A stretch of DNA of 64,000 bases from Corallococcus macrosporus (GTDB taxonomy: Bacteria; Myxococcota; Myxococcia; Myxococcales; Myxococcaceae). The translations under genes and the position numbers were made by a program. This document shows positions 23,640 to 31,880 of the stretch, piece after piece. The notes under the pieces were generated by a model. It was not told where the DNA came from and did no database searches. It saw only the letters and a list, made by a program, of their open reading frames with translations. The stretch covers positions 62,001-126,000 of the forward strand of contig NZ_JAFIMU010000007.1 of the NCBI RefSeq assembly GCF_017302985.1, in the 5' to 3' direction. The stretch's first letter is position 1; each line of letters begins with the position of its first letter.

Positions 23640-26603
23640 ATGCCATCACAGGTGAAAACGAGTGGACGAGCGGGGTGTCCCCATTCCCTTATCGTCATGT
23701 GCGCGGTCTTCTCCCTCGTCGTGGGCTGCTCGACGCCGGAGCCCCAGGAACTCGGGGTCGCGCGCGCGGGCGCGGTCGTTCAAGACGCCAACTTCGCCGA
23801 CTCCGTCTTCGTCAGCGGCCTCCAGGGACCGACCACCATGACCTTCGCGCCCGACGGGCGCCTGTTCGTCTCGGAGAAGAACGGCTCACTGCGCATCGTC
23901 CAGAACGGCCAGCTTCTGGCGACTCCGTTCGTGACGCTCGCCGTGGACAACGACAACGAGCGAGGGCTGATGGGCGTCGCATTCGATCCCAACTTCGCCA
24001 GCAATCACTACCTGTATGTCTATTACACGTCCGTCGCCGGCAGCATCCACAATCGGGTCAGCCGCTTCACCGCCAACGGCAATGTGGCGGTCCCTGGAAG
24101 CGAGCTGGTGCTCGCCGACCTTCCGACGCTCGACGCAGCCAACCACAACGGCGGCGCGGTTCGCTTCGGGCCCGACGGCAAGCTCTACGTTTCCGTTGGC
24201 GAAAACGCGGTCTCGTCCAACTCGCAGAGCCTGAACACGCCCCTCGGAAAGCTGCTGCGCTTCAACCCGGACGGCAGTATCCCCACGGACAATCCGTTCT
24301 ACGCGACCGCCACCGGGCTCGCGAAGGCGACCTGGGCGATGGGGCTGCGCAACCCCTTCACCTTCGACATCCAGCCCGGCTCGGGGACCCTGTTCATCAA
24401 CGACGTGGGCGAAGGCGGCTGGGAAGAGATCAACCGCGGACAGGCCGGTGCCAACTACGGCTGGCCCATGACCGAAGGCTACTTCACGAATCGCCCGGGG
24501 CTCACCCAGCCGTTCTACGCGTACCCCCATGGCTCCGGCACGGCCGCCGGCAACTGCATCGCCGGGGGTGCCTTCTACAACCCACCCGTCCCTGCGTTTC
24601 CCAGCGCATACGTCGGTCAGTACTTCTTCGCGGATTACACCAACAACTGGATCGCGCGCATCGACCCGAACTCCGGTGCGCGTTCGCTGTTCGCGACGGC
24701 CGCCGCGGGGCCCGTGGACCTCGATGTGGGGCCTGACGGCGCGCTCTACTACCTGGCGCGCGGCGCGGGCCAGGTGGGCCGGATCGCCTACACGGCTTCA
24801 CTGCCGCCGAGCATCGCTCAGCAACCCGCGAGCACGTTGGTCTCCGTCGGCAATCCGGCGACCTTCACGGTATCAGCGAGTGGCGAGCCGCCGCTCACCT
24901 ACCGGTGGCAGCGCAACGGCGTGGACATCGCCGGCACGACCTCGCCGAGCTACGTGCTGAACGCCGCGCAGCTCGCTGACAGCGGCGCGCGCTTCCGGGC
25001 CGTCGTCACCAACGGGCTTGGCTCGGCCACCAGCACCGAGGCGGTGCTGACGGTGACGTCCAACAAGCCGCCGGTGGCCACGATCGCGACGCCGGCGGAG
25101 GGAGCGACCTACACCGCGTCCACCCAACTGATGTTCTCCGGCTCGGCCAGCGACCTGGAGGATGGCGCGCTGCCGCCGAGCGCGATGACCTGGAGCATCG
25201 TCTTCCATCACGACACCCACACGCATCCCGCCATGCCCGATACCGCCGGCATCGCGAGCGGGAGCTGGCCCATTCCGAACGTCGGCGAGAGCTCGGCCAA
25301 CGTCTGGTATCGCGTGCGGCTCACGGTGCGGGACTCGATTGGCCTCACCCACACGACCTATCGCGACGTCCTGCCGGTCACGGTCCCGCTCCAGGTGACC
25401 AGCGTGCCCAGCGGGCTGCAGGTCCTGATGGACGGCCGGCCCTTCGCCGCGCCGCACGACACGACCGGCGTGGTCGGCGTCATCCGCTCGGTGGGCGTCG
25501 ACTCGCCCCAGTACGCGAACGGACGCTTCTGGGCGTTCTCGTCGTGGTCGGACGGCGGCGCGCAATCGCACTCCTTCACCACGCCTGGCAGCGCGGCCAC
25601 CTATACGGCCACGTTCATCGAGACCTCGGGCGGGAGCTGCTACCAGATTCAAAGCGAGCGCTCCGACAAGTGGCTCATCGTCGACAGCGCGGGCAAGGTC
25701 GTCGCCGGCAGCACGACGCAAGCGGGAGGGCAGATCTTCCAGCTCGTCCCGAACGGCGCCGGGTACAAGCTCAAGGGCTCGGGCGATGCGTTCCTGGCGG
25801 TGGCGGCGAACCAGCTCGCGATGAGCGCCAACTTCTCCAGCGCGGAGTCGTTCACCCAGCTTCCCTGCGGCTATGGCGGCCGCAACCGTGTCGGCTTCAA
25901 GGCTTCGTCGGGGAGCGCGCCCCATTGGAAGGAGACCACGCCGGGCGGGCCGATCCAGAGCGGTGACGGCGGCAATGGCGGCGCCTGCAACCCGAACGAT
26001 GCGGGCGCCTGGGAGGGCTTCTACCTCGAACCGGTGACCTGCCCGGGTGTCAGCACCGGTCCCGTGTGCGGCAACGGCACCGTCGAGAGCGGCGAGCAGT
26101 GCGACGATGGCAACACCCAGCCGGGCGATGGCTGCGATGCGACATGCCACACCGAGACGGCCAGCGGCGGGAGCTGCTTCCGCATCCAGAGCGAGCGCAG
26201 CGACAGGTGGCTCACCATCGACGGCGCGGGCAAGGTGGCCGCGGTCAGCACGACGCAGACCGGTGGCGCGGTCTTCGAGCTCGTCACGAGCGGCACGAAA
26301 TACAAGCTCAAGGGGGCGAGCGGCGCGTACGTGGCGGTGGTCGCGGACCAGCTCACCGTGGGGGCCTCGCTCAGCACGGCGGAGCCGTTCACCCGCTACG
26401 ACTGCGGCATCCACGGCGGCCGCAATCGCTATGGCTTCGAATCGTCGACGGGCACCGCACGCAACTGGAAGGAGGTCACGGTCGGCACGCCCATCCAGAG
26501 CGGAAGTGGCGGCAACGTGGGCATCTGCAATCCGACCGACGCTGGCGCGTGGGAGGCCTTCTACCTCGAGCCCGCGACCTGCCCGGCGGCGGGAGGAGTG
26601 TGA
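23640..26603 (+). CDS. Multidomain secreted PQQ sugar dehydrogenase-like lipoprotein
   Basis: 987 residues. Lipoprotein signal (VVGC, Cys about 30). Residues ~45-385 form a GSDH propeller (GPTTMTFAPDGRLFVSEKNG, GLMGVAFDPNF, NHNGGAVRFGPDGKLYVSVGE, GLRNPFTFDIQPGSGTLFINDVGEG). An Ig-like domain follows at ~390-475 (YRWQRNGVDIAGTTSPSY), a PKD-like segment with HHDTHTHP at ~480-580, a PEGA-like strand set, then two fascin/beta-trefoil-like modules (~664-805, ~846-985) flanking a Myxococcus Cys repeat at ~810-840 (GNGTVESGEQCDDGN). Likely a surface carbohydrate oxidase or binder. Strong ribosome site GAGAGGAG. Confidence 0.88.
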   Translation: MPSQVKTSGRAGCPHSLIVMCAVFSLVVGCSTPEPQELGVARAGAVVQDANFADSVFVSGLQGPTTMTFAPDGRLFVSEKNGSLRIVQNGQLLATPFVTLAVDNDNERGLMGVAFDPNFASNHYLYVYYTSVAGSIHNRVSRFTANGNVAVPGSELVLADLPTLDAANHNGGAVRFGPDGKLYVSVGENAVSSNSQSLNTPLGKLLRFNPDGSIPTDNPFYATATGLAKATWAMGLRNPFTFDIQPGSGTLFINDVGEGGWEEINRGQAGANYGWPMTEGYFTNRPGLTQPFYAYPHGSGTAAGNCIAGGAFYNPPVPAFPSAYVGQYFFADYTNNWIARIDPNSGARSLFATAAAGPVDLDVGPDGALYYLARGAGQVGRIAYTASLPPSIAQQPASTLVSVGNPATFTVSASGEPPLTYRWQRNGVDIAGTTSPSYVLNAAQLADSGARFRAVVTNGLGSATSTEAVLTVTSNKPPVATIATPAEGATYTASTQLMFSGSASDLEDGALPPSAMTWSIVFHHDTHTHPAMPDTAGIASGSWPIPNVGESSANVWYRVRLTVRDSIGLTHTTYRDVLPVTVPLQVTSVPSGLQVLMDGRPFAAPHDTTGVVGVIRSVGVDSPQYANGRFWAFSSWSDGGAQSHSFTTPGSAATYTATFIETSGGSCYQIQSERSDKWLIVDSAGKVVAGSTTQAGGQIFQLVPNGAGYKLKGSGDAFLAVAANQLAMSANFSSAESFTQLPCGYGGRNRVGFKASSGSAPHWKETTPGGPIQSGDGGNGGACNPNDAGAWEGFYLEPVTCPGVSTGPVCGNGTVESGEQCDDGNTQPGDGCDATCHTETASGGSCFRIQSERSDRWLTIDGAGKVAAVSTTQTGGAVFELVTSGTKYKLKGASGAYVAVVADQLTVGASLSTAEPFTRYDCGIHGGRNRYGFESSTGTARNWKEVTVGTPIQSGSGGNVGICNPTDAGAWEAFYLEPATCPAAGGV

Positions 26604-26680
26604 GAAGGGCCTGTCCATTCCTCACCCTTCGCCCATAGCAGCCTGCCTTTGTCAGCGTCGCTGGACACGCGTTCCAGCGC

Positions 26681-27805
26681 TCAGAACATGGAGTGGGTCT
26701 CCGCGTTCCTCGCGCGGATGGCCTCTTCGGTCCTGGGGACCAGGGACGCGAGCCCGGTCCGCACCGCTTCCGCCTGGACCTGTTCGATGAACGGGCGGAA
26801 GCGCTCGTTGTAGGTGCGAAACGCGAGCTCGAAGTCGCAGTCGTGCTCTCGCATCGCATCCGCCAGCGCTGCCGCGCCATCGATGGCCAACGAGCCGCCC
26901 ATGCCGGCGGCAGGTGAAGGGCAATATCCCGCATCGCCCACCAACGCGACCCGGCCCTTCGTCCAGGAAGGCATCCGGACCTGGCACAGCTTGTCGAAGT
27001 AGAAGCTCTTCGAACCGCGCACTTCCTCGAGCAGCTCCGCCGTCCTCCAGCCCACCCCGCCGAACCGGTCCGCGATGATGCGCCGCTGCGCCTCCTCGTC
27101 GCGGCGGTCGTACGGAATCTCCTTGTCGGAGACGAACGCGAAGATGATGTCCGTGTTGTTCTTGTAGGCGTTCAACATCACGGCCTTGCCCGGCACGTTG
27201 AACATCTGCGCGGTGTCCCGCTCGATGAGCAACCTGTCCACGATCGTGATGGAGAAGTACTGCTCGAGAAAGTGGATGTACCGGGCCTCTTCGCCGAACC
27301 ACAGCCGCCGGACGGCGGAGTGGACACCGTCGCAGCCGAACACCAGGTCGAACGTGCGTCGCGCGCCCCTGGCGAACGTGACCTCGATGCTGTCTTGCGT
27401 CTCGCTCAGCGCGGTAATGCTGTCGTTGAAGACGACCTCGACGTGATCCTTCACGGCGTCGAACAGCAGGTTCAGCAGGACGGTCCGCTCAACCTCGAAC
27501 GCGTCGTCCGAAGGTGCTTCACCCTCACCTCTCAGCACCAACGAGCGCTCCGTGACGTCGCGCTCGTTCTTCATCTCCCAGCGCTGCAAGCTCAGCCGGT
27601 TCGACCGGATCTGTTCGAAGAGGCCCATGCGCCGGACGATGTCGACGGTGTTGCCCTTGATGTCCACGGCCGTGCCGCCCGTCCGAAGCCCGCGCGCGAC
27701 CTCCACGACGGTGACCTCGTAGCCCAGACGGCTCATCCAGAAAGCGGTCGAGAGCCCGGCGAAGCTCGCGCCGGAGATGAGGACCTGCTTGCCCTTCGCG
27801 CCCAT
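26681..27805 (-). CDS. FAD-dependent monooxygenase (PHBH/TetX type)
   Basis: 374 residues, class A flavin monooxygenase. FAD Rossmann motif ISGASFAGLSTAFWMSRLGYEVTVVE (a GxSxAG variant of GxGxxG), the DG motif FGCDGVHSAVRR, and GDAGYCPSPAAGMGGSLAI, the second FAD-binding block. This branch includes tetracycline-destructase-like and polyketide hydroxylases. ATG at 27805 with AGGAGGAG six bases upstream. Divergent from a TetR gene with paired operator-like sites between them, so probably an inducible detoxification enzyme. Confidence 0.92.
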   Translation of the reverse strand: MGAKGKQVLISGASFAGLSTAFWMSRLGYEVTVVEVARGLRTGGTAVDIKGNTVDIVRRMGLFEQIRSNRLSLQRWEMKNERDVTERSLVLRGEGEAPSDDAFEVERTVLLNLLFDAVKDHVEVVFNDSITALSETQDSIEVTFARGARRTFDLVFGCDGVHSAVRRLWFGEEARYIHFLEQYFSITIVDRLLIERDTAQMFNVPGKAVMLNAYKNNTDIIFAFVSDKEIPYDRRDEEAQRRIIADRFGGVGWRTAELLEEVRGSKSFYFDKLCQVRMPSWTKGRVALVGDAGYCPSPAAGMGGSLAIDGAAALADAMREHDCDFELAFRTYNERFRPFIEQVQAEAVRTGLASLVPRTEEAIRARNAETHSMF

Positions 27806-27832
27806 GACGTCTCCTCCTGATGGCCCGAATAT

Positions 27833-27877
27833 TATACCCGGTCAATTTTTCCGCAATGGATTCGTTTACCGGGCATA
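27833..27877. promoter_or_regulatory. Paired inverted operator-like sites between monooxygenase and TetR gene
   Basis: TATACCCGGTCAA (27833-27845) and TTTACCGGGCATA (27865-27877) are inverted copies, 11 of 13 positions matching, with centres 32 bases apart (about three helical turns). They lie in an AT-rich gap of 118 bases, one near each divergent start. Likely TetR binding sites. Confidence 0.65.
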
Positions 27878-27923
27878 AAAATCCGAATCCCCACGCCAGC
27901 AAGGCTTCGCTAGAATCCGGGGC

Positions 27924-28574
27924 ATGGGCGAGCGACGCGAGAGCAAGAAGCGCGAGACGCGGCAGCGGATCTCCGATGCCGCGACGGAGCTGTTCTTCGC
28001 GCGGGGCTTCGATGCAGTGACGCTCGACGAGATCGCGGCCGCCGCGGGCGTCTCCAAGATGACGGTCTTCAACTACTTCCCGCGCAAGGAAGACCTCATG
28101 CTCGACCGCCAGGATGACCTGAAGCTGGTCTTCTTTCGCGAGGCGATTCGCGCGAGGGCGCCCGGAAAATCTCCGGTCGCCGAGCTCCGCGCGCTCATGG
28201 GCAGGTTGCGGGAGCAGAAGCATCCGTTCGTCCGCTTCGACCGCCATGCGGCTGAGTTCTGGCGTTTCATCGCGGCGAGCCCGTCGCTCGAGGCGCGGCT
28301 CCGGGAGCTCAACGACGAAGCGGCGGAAGGGCTCGCGACCGAGCTCGACGGCCCGACGCCGGATGGCCTGGCGCGGCTCGCGGCCGGCATGATCGTGCTG
28401 ACGGTGCGCACGGCCCGCCAGGAAGCCATCCGCGTGTTCGAACACGGAGGCTCCGCGAAGAAGGCGGGCGCGGTGTTCTTCACCTTGATCGACCAGGGCT
28501 TCGCGGCCGTCCAGGCCATCGAGCCATCCCTGGCGGGGGGCACGTTCGCGCCGGACGGAAGGGATGCGGGCTGA
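27924..28574 (+). CDS. TetR-family repressor
   Basis: 216 residues. TetR HTH at ~12-58 (RQRISDAATELFFARGFDAVTLDEIAAAAGVSKMTVFNYFPRKEDLML), then a helical ligand domain. ATG 27924. Divergent from the flavin monooxygenase gene; the intergenic dyads suggest it represses both itself and that gene. Confidence 0.92.
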   Translation: MGERRESKKRETRQRISDAATELFFARGFDAVTLDEIAAAAGVSKMTVFNYFPRKEDLMLDRQDDLKLVFFREAIRARAPGKSPVAELRALMGRLREQKHPFVRFDRHAAEFWRFIAASPSLEARLRELNDEAAEGLATELDGPTPDGLARLAAGMIVLTVRTARQEAIRVFEHGGSAKKAGAVFFTLIDQGFAAVQAIEPSLAGGTFAPDGRDAG

Positions 28575-28577
28575 GGG

Positions 28578-29351
28578 TCAGCGCGCCGTCATCCCGCCGT
28601 CCACGCGGTAGTTCACGCCGGTCAGCCACTTGCCGCGCTCCGAGACGAGCAGCGCGACGACCTCCGCGATGTCGTCGGTGCTGCCCCAGCGGCCGAGCGG
28701 CACGGACTGGAGCCACGCCTCGGCGGGGACGCCCATCGAGTCGCCGAACGTCTTCCGGAGCGCGTCCGAGCCTACGGTCGACACCGGTCCAGGGGTGACG
28801 ACGTTCACGCGGATGTTGCTCGGCGCGAGCTCCACGGCGAGGACGCGTGAGTAGGCGTCGAGCGCCGCCTTCGCCGCGCTGTAGTGGGCGAAGGGACCCG
28901 CCCCCGCCCCCATCGTCGCCGCCGTCGAGGAGAGGTTCACGACCGCTGCCGCCTTGGATTCACGGAGCGCTGGCAACACCGCGCGGGTGAGGCGGACCGA
29001 GGAGAAGAGGTTCAACGCGAAGACGTCCTGCCACTCCTCCTCCGGGATGGAAGCGGCGCCTTCCGGGAACCCGTTCGACCCTCCCGCGTTGTTCACGAGG
29101 ATGTCGAGCCCACCGAGGGCCGCGAGCGCCCCCGAAGCAATCGCCTTCACCCCTTCCGGGGTGCGGATGTCCCCGGCAACGAACGTCGCCGCCGCGGGGG
29201 TCTCCTGGTTGCGCGACCGCGCGGAGACGACGACCTTCGCGCCGGCGTCGAGCAGACGCTGCGCCACCGCCGCGCCGATTCCGCGCGAGCCTCCGGTGAC
29301 GAGGGCACGGCGGCCGGTGAGTTCCTTCGAGAAATCGAGCTTGCTGGACAT
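28578..29351 (-). CDS. Short-chain dehydrogenase/reductase (SDR)
   Basis: 257 residues, classical SDR. TGGSRGIG cofactor loop, NNAG, catalytic Ser in VNLSSTAA, HYSAAK (Tyr-x-x-x-Lys), the VTPGPV loop and C-terminal VDGG. ATG 29351 has AAGGGG six bases upstream; an earlier ATG at 29369 is less likely. Divergent from a TetR gene, with three tandem palindromic boxes in the gap. Confidence 0.92.
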   Translation of the reverse strand: MSSKLDFSKELTGRRALVTGGSRGIGAAVAQRLLDAGAKVVVSARSRNQETPAAATFVAGDIRTPEGVKAIASGALAALGGLDILVNNAGGSNGFPEGAASIPEEEWQDVFALNLFSSVRLTRAVLPALRESKAAAVVNLSSTAATMGAGAGPFAHYSAAKAALDAYSRVLAVELAPSNIRVNVVTPGPVSTVGSDALRKTFGDSMGVPAEAWLQSVPLGRWGSTDDIAEVVALLVSERGKWLTGVNYRVDGGMTAR

Positions 29352-29398
29352 GGGTTTCCCCTTCGCCACGACGGGCGTCTGGATGCGCTATGTTTTCC

Positions 29399-29453
29399 GG
29401 AGCAGCGCTCCAATTATCCGGAGCACTGCTCCATATATTCGGAGCACTGCCCC
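29399..29453. promoter_or_regulatory. Three tandem palindromic operator boxes, 21-bp period
   Basis: GGAGCAGCGCTCC (29399-29411), GGAGCACTGCTCC (29420-29432) and GGAGCACTGCCCC (29441-29453) repeat at exactly 21 bp, two turns of the helix, with AT-rich linkers (AATTAT, ATATAT). Placed between the divergent SDR and TetR starts. Very probably the TetR operator array; linkers may also hold the promoter. Confidence 0.82.
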
Positions 29454-29471
29454 GCTTGTCAAGGGAACCTC

Positions 29472-30065
29472 ATGCGTGCGGACGCCAAGAAGAACTACGA
29501 CCACCTGCTCGCCGTCGCGCGCGCCGTCGTGAAGGAGCAGGGGGCGGACGCATCGCTGCGCGACATCGCCCGACAGGCCGACGTCGGACTCGGCACGCTG
29601 TACCGTCACTTCCCGACGCGCGAGGCGTTGCTCGAGGCGCTGCTTCGCACGACGCTCGACGAGATGACGGCGCAGGCAGCCGACCTCGAGGCCTCGAACG
29701 CGCCCGACGATGCGCTGGTGACGTGGCTCCGCGAGGCGGTTGCATTCACGCACCAGTACCGAGGCGTCACGGAGCTGATGACGGCCGCCCTGGATGACCC
29801 GGAGTCCGCGCTCCACGCCTCATGCGTCACGGTGCGCGCGGCGGGCGCACGGCTGCTCGCCCGCGCACAGGCGGAAGGAAAGGCGCGAAGCGACATCGAT
29901 GGCACGGAGCTGTTCGCGCTGATCGCGGCGCTGGCCTGGCTCAGCGACCAGCCCGCCTTCGGACGACACGCCCCTCGTCTCTTCGAGATCGTCGCGAGCG
30001 CCATCCTGCCGGATCGACCGGACACCGAAGGCCGAACCCCACGCCGACCCAAGACCCGGAGCTGA
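29472..30065 (+). CDS. TetR-family repressor
   Basis: 197 residues. HTH SLRDIARQADVGLGTLYRHFPTREALLEALL at ~28-60, C-terminal domain of the SbtR type (ESALHASCVTVRAAGARLLARAQAEGKARSDIDG). ATG 29472 after AAGGGA. The three palindromic boxes directly upstream point to autoregulation and control of the divergent SDR gene. Confidence 0.92.
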   Translation: MRADAKKNYDHLLAVARAVVKEQGADASLRDIARQADVGLGTLYRHFPTREALLEALLRTTLDEMTAQAADLEASNAPDDALVTWLREAVAFTHQYRGVTELMTAALDDPESALHASCVTVRAAGARLLARAQAEGKARSDIDGTELFALIAALAWLSDQPAFGRHAPRLFEIVASAILPDRPDTEGRTPRRPKTRS

Positions 30066-30074
30066 CCCCCGGGA

Positions 30075-30722
30075 CTACTCCGCGCCGGGTCGCATCCGGT
30101 CGATGAACAGGATTTCCTCCACGGGCTTGCGCGGCTTCTTCGTCCAGTTGCCCTCGCCCTCGTGGCCGACACAGATGATGAGCGAAACGAGGTAGCGGCT
30201 CGGGATGCCAAAGGCCTCGCGAATGCCGTCGGCATTGAAACCTCCGACGGGGCCGGAGACGTAGCCCAGGGCATGTGCCGCGGTCATGAGGTTCATCGAC
30301 GCGAGTGCCGCGGACCGCAGGGCCTCGTCCCGGTTGACCTGCGCATCCCGGTAGTTGTCGGCCAGGCGGTTCCACGTCTCGCGCATGCCCTCGCCGAAGA
30401 CGTTGGCGCGAATCGCCGCGTCGGTCAGCCGGGGCATCTCGTCCACGGCGCGCAGGTCCGCCAGCACGACGAACACCGCCGAACAATCACTGACCTTCCG
30501 CTGCCCCAAGGCGTACCCACGCAGCAGGTTCTTCTGCTCGGGGTCCACCAACGCCAGGAAGCGCCAGTGCTGAAGGTTCGATGAGGAGGGAGCCTGCGAC
30601 GCGGAGTGCACCAGGGCGCGGACGTCCTCGAGCGGCATCGGGCGGCCGGGTTGGAAGTAGGTGACCGACTTTCGCGCCTCCAGTTGACGCAGCACCTCTG
30701 GATGTCGTTCAGGGAGGGACAT
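30075..30722 (-). CDS. Nitroreductase-family protein (FMN oxidoreductase)
   Basis: 215 residues, NfsA/NfsB-like. RKSVTYFQPGRPMPLEDVRALVHSASQAPSSSNLQHWRF is the typical N-terminal FMN-binding pattern, and ALASMNLMTAAHALGYVSGPVGGF matches the late helix. NAD(P)H-dependent reduction of nitroaromatics, quinones or flavins is expected. ATG 30722 (MSLPERHPEV). Divergent from an AraC-type regulator gene, 100-base gap with a dyad. Confidence 0.9.
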   Translation of the reverse strand: MSLPERHPEVLRQLEARKSVTYFQPGRPMPLEDVRALVHSASQAPSSSNLQHWRFLALVDPEQKNLLRGYALGQRKVSDCSAVFVVLADLRAVDEMPRLTDAAIRANVFGEGMRETWNRLADNYRDAQVNRDEALRSAALASMNLMTAAHALGYVSGPVGGFNADGIREAFGIPSRYLVSLIICVGHEGEGNWTKKPRKPVEEILFIDRMRPGAE

Positions 30723-30785
30723 GTGTCGCGCATCTCCAGGGTTCGGGGATGGGCGCAAGCTGCCGGACTTCGGTGCCTGGGAAAA

Positions 30786-30801
30786 TTGTCTGGAACGACA
30801 A
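30786..30801. promoter_or_regulatory. Dyad TTGTC-N6-GACAA upstream of AraC gene
   Basis: Perfect five-base arms in TTGTCTGGAACGACAA, 22 bases before the AraC start and in the gap shared with the nitroreductase gene. Possible operator or stem in the leader. Confidence 0.4.
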
Positions 30802-30822
30802 GGTTTTTGCCATTCTCGCCAG

Positions 30823-31770
30823 ATGCACGTCGTCATCCACCTGCCGCGCTTCTTCTACGCCACGCTGGCCTCCACGGTCGCGGAGATGCTCGCGCTGGCC
30901 AACACCGTGGACGACGGGCCGCGGTTCACGACGGAGTTCGTGTCCTCGCATGTCCCCTCCGTGTCGAGGCTCGGCATCACCTTCCCCGCACGACCCAAGC
31001 CCTCAAGGAAGCTGGACGTGCTGGTGCTCCTGTCGGCACCGCACCCGACCCCCGAGGAGACAATCTCCCTGCTGCTGGAGGAGGGGCGACGCGTCCAGGG
31101 ACTTGTCGACCTGGCACTGCGCCAGGGCGCGACCATCGCGGCGCCGTGCGCGGCCCCCTTCTTCCTGGCCATGCGCGGCCTGCTCCACGCGCGAAAGGCC
31201 ACGATTGGCTGGTGGCTGAAGGACGAGGTCCAGCAGCGCTTTCCGGCCGTGAAGTGGGACACGTCCCGGCTGGTCGTGCGCCAGGGTCCCTTCTACACGG
31301 CGGGAGCCTCCTTCGCCGTGGTGGACCTGATGTCGACGCTCCTGATCGACCTGGGCTTCGCGGCGCAGGAGCGGCAGGTGCGCAGGCTGATGGCCCTGCC
31401 CGCGCGTCGAAAGGTGCAGACCCCGTTCGAGCTCCCCGATGACCATCGCAGCCACCCCTTCGTGAAGGAGGCCCTGCGACACGTCCCACGCGACCTGTCA
31501 CTCCTCACGCCGAGGTACCTTGCGGGCAAGCTGCACCTGAGCGAGCGAACCCTCTCCCGGCGCTTCGAGGTAGAACTCGGCACCAGCCCCGGACAGTGGA
31601 TCCAGGGGCTGAAGCTCCAGGCAGCGCGGGCGCTGCTCGAGGACACCCAACTGCCCGTGTCCGAGGTGTGTCTGCGCTCGGGCTATCTTGACCAGGCGTC
31701 GTTCTCACGCCTGTTCAAGCGAAAGACAGGAGTGACTCCGGGTGACTACCGGAGCCACTTCCTCGTCTGA
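30823..31770 (+). CDS. GlxA-type AraC regulator (DJ-1/PfpI-like N-domain)
   Basis: 315 residues. The N-terminal ~175 residues resemble the class I amidotransferase/DJ-1 fold of GlxA/FtrA regulators (FFYATLASTVAEMLALAN, GATIAAPCAAPFFLAMRGLL with the Cys position, GPFYTAGASFAVVDLM). The C-terminal double HTH is at ~225-312 (LSERTLSRRFEVELGTSPGQW, SEVCLRSGYLDQASFSRLFKRKTGVTPGDYR). Start 30823 fits the domain but lacks a clear ribosome site. Divergent from the nitroreductase gene. Confidence 0.9.
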   Translation: MHVVIHLPRFFYATLASTVAEMLALANTVDDGPRFTTEFVSSHVPSVSRLGITFPARPKPSRKLDVLVLLSAPHPTPEETISLLLEEGRRVQGLVDLALRQGATIAAPCAAPFFLAMRGLLHARKATIGWWLKDEVQQRFPAVKWDTSRLVVRQGPFYTAGASFAVVDLMSTLLIDLGFAAQERQVRRLMALPARRKVQTPFELPDDHRSHPFVKEALRHVPRDLSLLTPRYLAGKLHLSERTLSRRFEVELGTSPGQWIQGLKLQAARALLEDTQLPVSEVCLRSGYLDQASFSRLFKRKTGVTPGDYRSHFLV

Positions 31771-31817
31771 TCATCCAGGTTCCTGGCGCTTCCACGCGTC
31801 GTACAGTCCCTGCTCCC

Positions 31818-31847
31818 CCGCCGGGCTCCCTGCAGGGAACCCGGCGG
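31818..31847. terminator. Bidirectional terminator hairpin
   Basis: CCGCCGGG-C-TCCC, loop TGCA, GGGA-A-CCCGGCGG: 12 base pairs with one internal C/A mismatch. Located in the 110-base gap between the convergent AraC and metalloprotease genes. Confidence 0.7.
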
Positions 31848-31880
31848 CCGCATGCAACGCTTCAGCAAGGAAGACCGGGC

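Noticed and set aside
16911-26603. Possibility that the lipoproteins and oxidoreductases form a secondary-metabolite gene cluster
   Set aside because: No PKS, NRPS, terpene synthase, RiPP maturase or carrier-protein gene was found in the window.
24873-26618. A 581-residue minus-strand open frame opposite the multidomain lipoprotein
   Set aside because: Arg/Ala-rich and without motifs; the plus-strand gene has clear domains, signal peptide and ribosome site.
29399-29453. The 21-bp repeats considered as a mini-CRISPR or REP element
   Set aside because: Spacers are only eight bases and AT-rich, and the position between divergent SDR and TetR genes fits an operator array.
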